Both the position numbers and the translations under genes were made by a program. Source: Calliphora vicina (lineage: Eukaryota; Arthropoda; Insecta; Diptera; Calliphoridae). Taken from it: a stretch of DNA of 64,000 bases. The DNA lies in the NCBI RefSeq assembly GCF_958450345.1, contig NC_088782.1, forward strand, positions 89,384,647 to 89,448,646. Reading direction: 5' to 3'. The notes below the pieces were generated by a model, which saw only the letters and a list, made by a program, of their open reading frames with translations, did no database searches and was not told where the DNA came from. This document shows, one piece after another, positions 55,570-64,000 of this stretch (within the stretch, counting starts at the first letter, position 1; each line of letters opens with the position of its first letter).

Positions 55570-57469
55570 ATGACTTCAAATGCCATTAATATGGAACCAG
55601 AAGACAATTTGAAAGATTTATTGATGTTACACAAGGGAGACGCATTTTTGGAAATTTTTAAAGGTAAGTTTTTCTAAGTATTCTTAGAATTTCTAAGGCA
55701 TACTTTAGAAAAGAATTTACATTTTCACTTTTTTTATTTTTAGAACATAACATTGACACAAATGCATTAAAATATATGACTCCAAATCATTTAGATGTTA
55801 TAGTTCGCAAACCATTATTCGGTGTAAGAATAATATTCTAGCATCACCCTAAATCCTGGCAAAATGAGATGTCATCTTCCTATAATCTTTCAAAACAATC
55901 CTCAGTCAGCTCATCATTAAATCATGAAGAAGTAAGTTTATTTTTCGTTTTATTTATCTAATAAGTATATGTATTTATCAAATTTATAAAAAATAGTTTA
56001 ATATTGAAGCAGTTTTAAAAGCATCTCTGTCCGTCAAATCGATTTTAACTTATTATGACATAAATAAGAAAGTAATTACAAAATTTCGTAGAATGATCGC
56101 AAGTTGTGTTATAGCCTATATTATTGAAAATAAAATAAATCCTTCTCCTAAATATTTTGAGAAAATTGCTGAATACATTGTAAAATATTTTACAACAGAA
56201 AACAAAGTAAGTTTTTGTTACAATGTTCAAAGTCCAAAATTTGTAAAACATTTCCCCACAAACAGGATTTATATTTTATACGCAAGAAGGGCAGAAAGCC
56301 AGGTGGTTGCTTATATAGCAAATACCATAACGCAATATCAAATTTAAGAAAAGAAGGTCTTAATGTGAATATACTAGAAAATAACACAGAAACTTTTGAA
56401 AATATAGAAGTGGAGCCTCCAGGTATAAAAAACATTGCCATATGTATGTTAAAAATATGGATATTTAAAATTCTTTAGTGACAACAAGGTAATCAAATTT
56501 TTAAAATTTGAGCTTTTACGTAATTATTGTTTGTTTTATAAAATGCAAAAAGCCCATCCGTATTTTTTTTAATTAAACAAATTTTTTATTCACTTCTAAA
56601 AATGTAAAACACTGATGGGGTGATTTGTATTTTTGTAACGATTGCCTTTGATTAGTACAATTAGGAAGACTAAGGACCTCTAGTGTTCCATAGCCAGAGA
56701 TGCAGTGTGTCACAAAGAGTGTCCCTTCCACGCAGTTCTCCCGAAAGGAACCATAATTTAGCTATGAAAAGGTTCTGAATTTCCTCACAACTTATTACGT
56801 AACAGAAAAATTCTGAAGTACATTTTTTTTAAATTGTTTACCTTGTTTGAAATAAAAATTTTAAAGTAGACATATGTATTTAAGTTATATCTTTGATAAA
56901 AATGTAAATAATTAAACTTTCAGACGAAAATTATATGTTAAATGATAAAGAATGGCTAATGAATAATATTGAGCCAATGTCGGACGTCCTTCAAAAGTGG
57001 GACAACACTTTTTACATTAGAAGAAATTTCCTAAAATCGTCTGAAAATGGTTTGGAACATATTTTTAAAGAATGGCCTATATACAAACAATCTTTTGGAC
57101 ATAAATTAGTTAGTATTATAATTTTAGCATATTTCAATGATACTTTAAAACCAAAACATCATTTTATGTCGCATTATTGTAGAATTTTGGAACACTCTGG
57201 ACCATTTTCTTATTTATGGACTTTTAACTTTGAATCAAAACATAGACAATTGAAATCCTATGTAAAAAATATAAATTCAAGAAGGAATGTTGTGTTATCA
57301 TTAGCAATTAAATTTTGCATTTCTTTTTCGGAAACAATTTTCATCATATTCTGTAAGTTCTGAGTTATTAGAGTACAAAATACTACAAGCAACATCTTTA
57401 AAATCACCTCCCATTCATATTCATGAATTAAACAATAAATACTATTTAAGACCTAAAAATACTTGGTAA
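55570..57469 (+). pseudogene. Five-exon transposon gene: SAM-like N-terminus and KPKHHF...HY module
   Basis: Exons are 55570-55663, 55744-55931, 55997-56206, 56266-56422 and 56924-57469. A leading intron (55371-55515) lies in the 5' UTR. All junctions are GT-AG and the phases agree throughout (1, 0, 0, 1), strong evidence for a real spliced gene. Residues 10-60 (FLEIFKEHNIDTNALKYMTP, KPLFGVRIIF) look like a SAM domain. Exon 3 is helical (FRRMIASCVIAYIIENKINP). Exon 4 has DLYFIRKKGRKPGGCLYSKY, a pattern I recall beside SAM domains in unnamed insect proteins. Exon 5 has VLQKWDNTFYIRRNFL, then LKPKHHFMSHYCRILEHSGP and NFESKHRQLKSYV. Lesions are one TAG in exon 2 (55838-55840) and one frameshift near 57335, after which coding (SSYSVSSELLEYKILQ) runs to 57469. 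Function unknown: either the element's own protein or a captured one. Confidence 0.6.
57434..57440 (+). terminator. Polyadenylation signal candidate of the spliced gene
   Basis: AATAAA (in ACAATAAATAC) lies just upstream of the final stop at 57467-57469, and a second, ATAATAAATAAACTG, lies at about 57673. In such AT-rich DNA a chance match is likely, so only position supports it. Confidence 0.3.
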
Positions 57470-57805
57470 TTTAAAATTTTAAAAAATATATTTAAAACTC
57501 GTAAATTGCATTGTAATTCAAAAATATATATCTTTAAAAATAGAATTAAATTGAATATTAATCTAAATTTAAACAAAACTAAAATTTAAATCAATATTTG
57601 TGTTATTTTTTCATTATAAAATATAAGATTGTATTAATAAATAAGTTATTATATTCATTTATATATATTTAAATAATAAATAAACTGTTTAAAACAATCT
57701 AATTTGTACTTTTATTTCTAGATAAAACAATAAATAAAATCTAGAAAAAAAGTAATAAAATTAAGTAAATATATTACTATAAAATTGTAAAAATGTTACT
57801 GTATT

Positions 57806-57933
57806 TAAGTACATGTATTCTATAAAGCTAAATGAAATAGATTACTACTTGGTACAATTATTCCTTAAAAGAAGGAATCAATGTACCAATAAGTATCCTA
57901 TTTTTTCTAGCTTTATAGAATACATGTACTTAA
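57806..57933. repeat. 128-bp near-perfect hairpin
   Basis: TTAAGTACATGTATTCTATA (57805-57824) continues to AAGCTA and is exactly mirrored at 57908-57933. A second, inner stem pairs TTGGTACA.TTATTCCTT with AAGGAAT.AATGTACCAA around the loop AAAAG. The transcript of either strand would fold into one long stem with an internal bulge. It sits in the right subterminal region of the 4.98-kb element. Confidence 0.85.
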
Positions 57934-57939
57934 TCACAA

Positions 57940-58573
57940 TTACATTTTTTCCTATATTTTGGGAATAATTTACTTATTTTTAGTACTTTTTTTCTTAAAT
58001 TTGGGTGAATATATTATTACTGGGGTGGATGCGTTTACTAAATTTCAGTTATTACATAAACTAATATGTAGGATTTTTTTCCTTGTTTTGAGGCTAACAT
58101 TTGCCGTTTAGTACATACATTTTAATTTATTTTGGGGAATAAATTAACTTAAAAACATAACTTTCTTATTCGTTTTTCGTAAAATATTTATTAAATCGAA
58201 GTCAATTTTTACTCAAAATTTTTACATATTGTCATAATTTTAAATAAAAAATATTTATCTTTTTAACTTAAATTTAGGAAAAATTTCCTAACTTTTATAG
58301 ATTTCTCAAATTTATCTGAACTATATTGGAGTAAATATTAACTTATTTAAAGTAAGGCTTAAGATAATACATGAACTAGTGTGAAGATAAGTTTATACAC
58401 TTTTCTAGCAAAAATTTACTATAATTCAGTAAATTTTTGGAATAATATTGAGTAACTTTTCTTTCCCAAAATTAAGTAATTTTTTTATTAAATTGTAATA
58501 AAAAATGTCTTTGGCGCCATACGACAACCATAATGTCCTCAAATTGAGTAAAATTTCCTAACTTCTAGTTCGT
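57940..58573. other. Right subterminal repeat region of the 4.98-kb element
   Basis: It contains further TTTACTTA/TTAAGTAA, AAATTTAGGAAAAATTTCCT and TTACTAAATTTCAG variants and no coding signal. The GC-richer block GGCGCCATACGACAACCATA lies close to the right end and has no counterpart at the left end. Confidence 0.45.
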
Positions 58574-58962
58574 TTTTTTTTGAGTGTATATGTTATTATT
58601 GCAATAAATTGTAAATTTACTTATAATAATAAAAAAAAAAATTAAAACCAACAATTTGCATTTTTATTTAATAGAAGAAAAATCTATTGCAGATATATAT
58701 AATTAACTAGTAACAATATAATTATTCAATATTACAAACTTTATTGTTAAAATTTTACTGTTGACTATTAACAAATTTTTTGTTTAATTTGACAAACTCG
58801 TTGTTGAAACATATTGTTGAGTGTTAACAATTTCAAGTAACAAAAATATATTTTGTATCTACAAAATCGGTTGTTGGTGACTTTTCAATTAAAAAAATAA
58901 TTGTATTGACGAAAATGGTAATTAATATGACAATTGATTTGTCGTAATTTTTTTCTGTGTAG

Positions 58963-59446
58963 TATCAATCTTCGCAAAACTTTCAAACGACGATCCAATG
59001 TACAGAAGGCTATCAACAGTTGCATGCATAATTCGACTAAAACTACGGGCCTAAACGACAACATATTATAAATGTTACAAGACGAGATGATTGAAAAGTT
59101 TGATGATGATCGACAACACCTGCGTACTGAAGCTAAGAATCAAATCCAAAAGGCTCAAGTCGAATACAAACGAAGTTTTGACAAAAGGCGTAAAGAAGGC
59201 GATGTCTACCAGGTAGGAGACTTAGTGGCTATAAAGAGGACCCAATTTGTATCAGGCCGAAAGCTTGCGAGTGAATTCCTTGGGCCATATAAAATTGACA
59301 GAGTCAAGAGAAACAACCGGTATGATGTCGTTAAAGCAGCCAACTTTGAGGGACCTAACAAAACATCTACAAGTTCAGACTTTATTAAGCCATGGAAGAA
59401 TGACGAATCCGCTGAGTGTCTATTGTCATCTGTGACAGATGAGTAA
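58963..59446 (+). pseudogene. Integrase C-terminal part of the gypsy element
   Basis: After the composite insertion, INLRKTFKRRSNVQKAINSC leads, through a stop at 59063, to MLQDEMIEKFDDDRQHLRTE at 59072. The chain KRSFDKRRKEGDVYQVGDLV, AIKRTQFVSGRKLASEFLGP and YKIDRVKRNNRYDVV is the GPY/F-type C-terminal module of Ty3/gypsy integrases (KL...F.GPY.I). The zinc-binding and DDE core domains, expected upstream, are missing, lost at or replaced by the insertion. The frame ends 13 bases before the 3' LTR. No envelope-like frame follows. Confidence 0.85.
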
Positions 59447-59459
59447 CAGGATGGCCGGG

Positions 59460-59869
59460 TGTAAAGGGTATACTGTATTAATTGTATTAGTAAATTGGTC
59501 ATCGTGAAAGTAAGTACCAAAATAGAAAGACAATGAAGAAACAAACAAGCGAGTAGAGCCAGACAGTTGAAGTATGTACCTAGCGAAAGTTGCATTCAAA
59601 AGAGATTTTCTAAAAGTTGCAGTTTAAAAGTTGTTAATAAATCAAAATTGTTCTTAAAAGTTGTGAAATTTAAAAACTAATAAAAGTTGTAAATCTATTC
59701 ATTAAAATAATAAAATCTACATTAAAATTAAACTTAAATAATTAAATTGTAACAACTAATCCCAAAATATTAAAAACCAATGTAAAGAATATTACATCTT
59801 TGAAATAAATTAATGAATTATCTTTTAAAATAAAATATCTAAATAAATTTTGAAAATAACTTTCTTACA
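59460..59869 (+). repeat. 3' LTR of the gypsy element
   Basis: It starts TGTAAAGGGTATACTGTATT and ends AATAACTTTCTTACA, giving TG...CA ends and 410 bp. It matches the 5' LTR except for substitutions and about 60 bp in its last quarter. A typical purine tract directly before it is not obvious (GGATGGCCGGG). Confidence 0.88.
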
Positions 59870-59933
59870 TATATATATATATATATATATACATATTTAT
59901 ATATATATATACATATTTATATACAGTGGGGAG
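59870..59933 (+). repeat. (TA)n microsatellite
   Basis: TATATATATATATATATATA is followed by ACATATTTATATATATATAT repeats. It forms the right flank of the gypsy element. The left flank (TAATATATATATGTA, 39644-39658) is also TA-rich, so the element probably entered a TA-rich site. Confidence 0.9.
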
Positions 59934-60142
59934 CTCAAATGAGTACATGTTTCTATTTTGTGCACTTCTTATGGAATAAAAATAAAACTAATAAAGCAAA
60001 TTCAAAAATTGTTTCTGTCATTTATTTTATGTTTAATATGTAACAAAATGAATTACAATTCAAAACAAAAAACATACAGTTCTAAATAAAAACACAGACA
60101 AAACTAAAATAACTCGCATGTACTCAGTTTTGCACCCCACAA
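59934..60142. mobile_element. mariner-type MITE
   Basis: CAGTGGGGAGCTCAAATGAG plus TACATG at 59934 is mirrored imperfectly by CATGTACTCAGTTTTGCACC plus CCAC ending at about 60142. The TA to the left fits a Tc1/mariner target. Non-coding, about 209 bp. Confidence 0.65.
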
Positions 60143-60329
60143 TAACTTTAGGGAAGAATTGCATTTTTTAAAAAAAATTTCAAAATCCTTTATTATGTAA
60201 ATAAAATTTTACACGCATTGGCATATTTTCTATAAAGTTTTAATTAACTTTTTTTGGAATACTCTCTCTCTCGTGCTCAATCCGCTGCTCGTACAAATTG
60301 GTAGGAGTTTATCGGTATGTTATGAAACC
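60143..60329. other. Short AT-rich spacer
   Basis: Nothing recognisable apart from a CTCTCTCTC run near 60263. Confidence 0.4.
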
Positions 60330-62260
60330 TTTTCCATTCATGCTTGGGAATTGTGATGCCGCCTCAGCTAGCTCTGCACCGGCGTAGGAACTCAACCCGC
60401 ATACACAATACACATGGTTCGTCACAACAAAACCTATCTCATCTATAAATTTACAAAATAAACAAAAATAAAAACAATCATGATGATCCAATCCGAACAT
60501 CGCTTATATGGGTCAGATGTCATACCCATCACAGCGTTGCCCACCCTGCCATAGTCATCATTATGATGACCCCTATCATTTGTATGCCAACTACTTACCA
60601 CAACCTTATTATCTAACCATTTCGGACAACTATCCTGTAACTATTAACAAAACATTTAGAAATACATTTATTACAATAAATATTCCTAAAACTAAACAAA
60701 ACATATAACTTAATCTAAATTTTCCCTTCTCTTCCTTCTTTTCTTTTTTTTTTGTTTTCCGTTCTTATATAAAAAAAATCAATATATGGTAAAAAAAATA
60801 TGTTAATTTTCTTAACGTATATAACGAGTTTGAATTTCGTAATTATATTTATTTTTAATCGATAGGTCATTAACCACTTATTATATTTTCTCTTGTTTTG
60901 TACATTTCGATTAAAATTCTGTTTTTCCTTTTTTTTTTTTCTTTCTTTTTTTGAACTTTTATCAATTTTTTTCCTGAAGATTAATTTTTTTTTTTGAAAC
61001 AATGAATATTTAGTTAAGCTAATAGAACTGAATATCATTGAATCTATTTAGTCCTTATTAAATTTCCTTAACCCTAATGATACTTAACACTAACACAAAA
61101 TAAAAATACGTTAAATGAAAATTTTACTAACATATATCTTAAACTCTATACATAACTTCACCTAAACAAGGAACAACTAAATTTAATATTGTAATCATTA
61201 ATTCAATATAATGTACTCTACTATTTCGTTTTATTTAAACATCTATCAATTCCTAAAGGAGCTCCCTGAAGAATTTTATCTTTTGTTATTTGGCTTATTT
61301 TCTTTTCACATTAGCGCCTTTTTTTTTACCCGTTTCTTTAACCTATTTTGACTAATTTAGTTGTAACCTTTTACATGTAACACTTTAACAACAAAAAAAA
61401 AAACTTATAAGACTATCAATTTTAAATAATAAACATAATACAACATATAACCTATACTAACTTACACTACCCTATTGTTTTGTCTTGTTCGACTAATTTG
61501 ACTTGACTATTATCATATAAGAAAAATATTATTGGTTCATAACTAAACTTTCTACTTGAAGTGGATAATAAGACTTTTTCATTTAATCACAGATGGCATT
61601 CCATACCTTTACTTTTCATGATGTTGCCACTGTATGGTTAGGTAAACACGGTGTTATCATCACTGTTGCTCCTATTAAATTCTCTGTTGGTCATTATTTT
61701 GGGGATATTTCAATTTATCTTCCTTCAGATCTTACATTCAGTCCTTATATCCATTGGCTACCTCCTTCACGTCCATAAATTCAAGGCTTTATATCTTCTG
61801 GCAATCTCAAAGTATTTGGAACATTTTATGTACACTATGCTCCTTTAATTCCTTTATTTGAAACCACTTTCTTATGTTTCTTCTTTTTGTTATATTGTGA
61901 TGTCTATTACGTTAAATTTTTAAATCTTTCTTTTTCGTCTTTTCTCATCGCTAGCCAAAAATCAAATCCAACTTCTTTTTAACTTTCTTTAATATCCTCT
62001 GCCTAAATGTAACGTTCAAAACTAACAGCAGTTTTTTTCCTCTTAACAAAAAAAAATCTATATATAAAAAAAAACATAACGTACATAAAACAACATAGAC
62101 TTGTACACAATCGTGTCAATGTACTTTTGGCCTTAGCCTTGAAACATTTTTATTTTTGTATTTGTAAGAGAAATTTTCAATCAAAATTTTTTTTATTTTC
62201 TCTTACTTCAGTTTTAGTCTGGCATCTTTTCAAGCTTTGGTATCACTAATATTATACATA
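60330..62260 (+). repeat. 2-kb non-coding repeat, copy 2
   Basis: Landmarks shared with 41245-43380 are GATGCCGCCTCAGCTAGCTC, GGCGTAGGAACTCAACCCGC, GTTGCCCACCCTGCCATAGT, TCCTAAAGGAGCTCCCTGAA and GGCCTTAGCCTTGAAAC, then a T-rich stretch with TCTTACTTCAGTTTTAGTCT. Small frames at 60508, 61593 and 61651 are not conserved in the other copy and are not called. Its nature (solo LTR or other) is unresolved. Confidence 0.6.
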
Positions 62261-62606
62261 CAACTCTGTACTACATACAATCCACATTTTATTTTTGACA
62301 TTTCAGCATAAACAAAACACGCATTGGACTTTTATAGTAAACAATTAATTTTTCATTAACATTTAATTTAAATCAATACAAAAAAAACAAAAACAAACAA
62401 ACAAACATTAAAGAAAACAAGTTTTAAACAAATAATAATTCAACATAATATAAACAACTAAAACAAAACCTGTAATAAATAATAAACCAAACAAAATTAA
62501 AACATCACACAACTCTCGGCCACGTACATGACACAGCGGTGAGACACCAAACAAGAATTGCTTCTGGACTACCTCAACAGGTATTGTTTCAACCGCCAAT
62601 TCACGA

Positions 62607-62737
62607 TTCACTAAAAATTCTCAATAGGATTGAACTCAAGACATTGAGCTGATAACTGCATTAATAAGAAATTTTTCTAGGAACACCATTCTTTACGATT
62701 TTTGACGTGTGCATTGGGTCATTATCCTATTGTTTTT
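62607..62737 (-). pseudogene. Tc1 transposase fragment
   Basis: On the minus strand NDPMHTSKIVKNGVPRK and, after stops, LSSILLRIF correspond to the QQDNDPKHTSK...SPDLNPIENLW segment of Tc1 transposases, with many changes. The region from 62730 rightwards is too degraded to read. It may belong to the same old element as the mariner-type ends at 59934, with the 2-kb repeat inserted between, but that link is not proven. Confidence 0.6.
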
Positions 62738-63500
62738 TTCTTGGGCATATTAACACAGATTTTAATCGTTTGAAACATGTCTGTAGCATAAACAATTTTA
62801 GCAAAATGGAGTATTTTTAAATTTCAAACTTGGGTGTTTAAGGAGGAAAAGGAAAATTGGTACTTTTCCCCTAATGGTACTTTTTTAATTTTTAATTTGT
62901 ATTTAAAATTATTTCACTTATGTATGTTAAAGTTAGCTGATATGTCGTCGTCCCGAAGTTATCTTCTCGTATATCACAAAATCAAAAAAAAATTAGTTAA
63001 GACCATTTTCTGGGGTAAAATTCTTAGATCTATCGATCTGTTCGATCCCCAGGTCTATATATCTTATAACTTCTGAGATATTGTGGAGCTATTTTGTTGT
63101 ATATCCCTTTTTGCTAAAAATTCAATGCATTATAATACCGTATGTGGCATTTTTGTGGATATACAAGGTGGCGCAAAAGTAATCCTCCTATCAGAAAATG
63201 CTATAAATTTTGCGATTGGCCCCTAATGTAAGTTCTGTTTTTGCTGACTATTTATTTGACCAATAACACTATACAACAAAATCAAATTTTTTCCAAAATT
63301 ACAAGGTCCGACCAATAAATTTTGATAGAGGAGACAAAAAAAAAAAAGACACGTTAATTTCGTATTTATTAAGAATTTTGATAGAAAGTCTTCATTAATT
63401 AAATTTTATTTAGCTCATGGTAATGTAGTGGAATTACATTACCATACGATGTCCAGCATATTTCAGCTATAAGCGTTCTTCAATGGGTGCGCATGTTAAA
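62738..63500. other. Gene-free sequence with a mariner-like end motif
   Basis: No coding sequence was seen. TACAAGGTGGCGCAAAAGTA at 63164-63183 resembles the inverted-repeat start of mariner elements. Its partner was not found. The 80-codon frame at 62834 shows no family features. Confidence 0.35.
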
Positions 63501-64000
63501 TTTTTGGGGTACTTTAAAAAAAAATCTTAATAAATGCGAAATTAACCCTAAGCTCTTTTTTGTTGTGTCTTATTTCTGACTTTCTGGTTGAATTTTCCGT
63601 TTTGGTGTATTCAGTTACTTATAGTAAAATTTCACGGACAATATTTTTTCGGAACATTTTAACTCCTTAAATCCCTGTTTTAATGGAGTTTGTTGCACTT
63701 TTTTTAAAAGAAGGACAAAAAAGACCCATGCCTCGAGGAGTTAGAGGGTTAACATATGCTACAAAAATGTTCTCCGTAACATTTTCAATAAATTAGCTGA
63801 ACACATTTTATACCTAAAATGTTCTTTAAAAAAAAATTCTTAATAAATGCGAAATAAACCCTCGGGTCTTTTGTTATGTCTTATTTCTGACTTTCTGGTT
63901 GAATTTTCCGTTTTGGTGTATTTAGGGACTTATAGTAAAATTTTACGGATAATATTTTTGAGGAACATTTTAACCCCTCAAATCCCTGTTGTAATGGTGT
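63500..64000 (+). repeat. Satellite-like tandem repeat, period about 316 bp, cut by the window end
   Basis: CTTAATAAATGCGAAATTAA at about 63523 recurs at about 63839, with TCTTATTTCTGACTTTCTGG and TGAATTTTCCGTTTTGGTGT at 63568/63883 and 63589/63904. One full unit and part of a second are visible. Identity is roughly 90 percent by eye. It may continue beyond 64000. Confidence 0.85.

Larger units (their letters stand above)
53606..58587 (+). mobile_element. 4.98-kb TIR element carrying a spliced gene
   Basis: ACACTCAAAAAAAA (53606-53619) and TTTTTTTTGAGTGT (58574-58587) are inverted ends. The flanking TAT/ATA leaves a TA or AT dinucleotide duplication possible. Some 1.2-1.5 kb at each end is made of short AT-rich repeats around TTTAGTAAATTTA/TTAAGTAA and TTTCCTAAATT, with no coding signal. 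In between lies a gene with a 5' untranslated exon (ending 55370), five coding exons and an AATAAA after the stop. The class is not recognised. The repetitive subterminal regions suggest multiple protein-binding sites. Confidence 0.65.
52764..58962. mobile_element. Composite insertion between RNase H and integrase
   Basis: Gypsy sequence stops at about 52763 and resumes at about 58963 (INLRKTFKRRSNVQKAINSC). The right edge reads TTTTTTCTGTGTAG. I found no matching left end, so the number of events is unclear. It contains an inverted-repeat element (53216-53590), the 4.98-kb gene-bearing TIR element (53606-58587), and flanks rich in AACAATTT/TTGTTAAAA motifs. The integrase core was lost at this site. 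Confidence 0.6.
39659..59869 (+). mobile_element. Ty3/gypsy LTR retrotransposon inflated by nested insertions
   Basis: 5' and 3' LTRs share TGTAAAGGGTATA...AATAACTTTCTTACA. Between them, on the plus strand and in order, are remnants of gag, zinc knuckles, protease (DTGSD), reverse transcriptase (YMDD), RNase H and the C-terminal part of integrase, the standard gypsy order. Five insertions break it: 39668-40321, 41043-44108, 44542-46178, about 47284-51690 and about 52764-58962. Without them only about 5 kb remain. Several frameshifts and stops and loss of the integrase core show it is long dead. No env-like frame was seen. Flanks are TA-rich and no clear target duplication is visible. Confidence 0.9.

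Noticed and set aside
55818..55842. A 20-base micro-intron (GTGTAAG...TTCTAG) to remove the TAG in exon 2
   Set aside because: It is far below the minimum length for fly introns. A simple nonsense change is more likely.
59206..59595. 129-codon minus-strand frame over the integrase end and LTR
   Set aside because: It is antisense to a clear integrase C-terminal module and runs on into the 3' LTR.
60715..61038. 107-codon minus-strand Lys-rich frame
   Set aside because: It arises from T-rich low-complexity sequence, with no conserved counterpart in the sister repeat.
61593..61848. Two overlapping frames of 61 and 65 codons in the 2-kb repeat
   Set aside because: The other copy of the repeat (41245-43380) does not keep either frame.

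Overview
The window looks like intergenic/intronic chromatin of a higher dipteran, most likely a calyptrate fly (blow fly, house fly or flesh fly type). It is very AT-rich, has eukaryotic splice signals, and is packed with insect transposon families: hAT, Tc1/mariner, pogo, PIF/Harbinger-like, piggyBac-like, Ty3/gypsy, Jockey-like and a second APE-type non-LTR element. A high-copy repeat with GGTCGGGCTTGACCGACC hairpins is, from memory, typical of calyptrate genomes. Only one stretch looks like a host gene: a minus-strand exon at 31059-31383 with an IQ motif that resembles the axonemal protein DRC11/IQCA1. Almost everything else is mobile DNA, much of it nested.

Layout. 1-5.2 kb: a TIR element carrying a 31-bp satellite, several hAT MITEs with exact 8-bp target duplications, a TTAA-flanked piggyBac-like MITE, and a PIF/Harbinger-like element with a Myb/zeste-like ORF. 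6.3-9.55 kb: internally deleted copy A of a long-TIR (foldback-like) DNA transposon. 9.6-13.9 kb: MITEs, a tRNA-like SINE fragment, a long inverted repeat and a CCCAGCGG-ended element. 15.04-20.0 kb: an essentially full-length Jockey-like retrotransposon with 15-bp target duplications and a poly(A) tail. 20.0-28.3 kb: a Tc1 relic split by a 2.1-kb hAT element, a 2.56-kb TIR element, a hairpin-ended repeat and a hAT transposase relic. 28.5-33.4 kb: two broken Tc1 elements, the host exon, a hAT element and a pogo-like element. 33.6-39.6 kb: copy B of the foldback-like transposon, inverted relative to copy A, with longer transposase coding sequence and a 1.77-kb TAA microsatellite.

39.66-59.87 kb is one Ty3/gypsy retrotransposon inflated from a few kb to about 20 kb by nested insertions: a hAT element nine bases inside the 5' LTR, a PIF/Harbinger-like element in gag, a Tc1 element with an intact transposase in gag, a non-LTR element in reverse transcriptase, and a 6.2-kb composite between RNase H and integrase. 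That composite contains a 4.98-kb TIR element with a spliced gene (55570-57469). Its coding phases agree across four introns, and it encodes a SAM-like N-terminus and a KPKHHF...HY module that I do not recognise as a named transposase. It is the best candidate for an undescribed system here. 59.9-64 kb: a mariner-type MITE, a second copy of a 2-kb non-coding repeat also found inside the gag insertion, a Tc1 fragment, and a tandem satellite of about 316 bp running off the end.

The elements do not form a pathway. The useful reading is stratigraphic: target duplications and interrupted reading frames give the order of insertion, and several non-autonomous elements probably depended on transposases encoded elsewhere. 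No bacterial, CRISPR or operon features are present.
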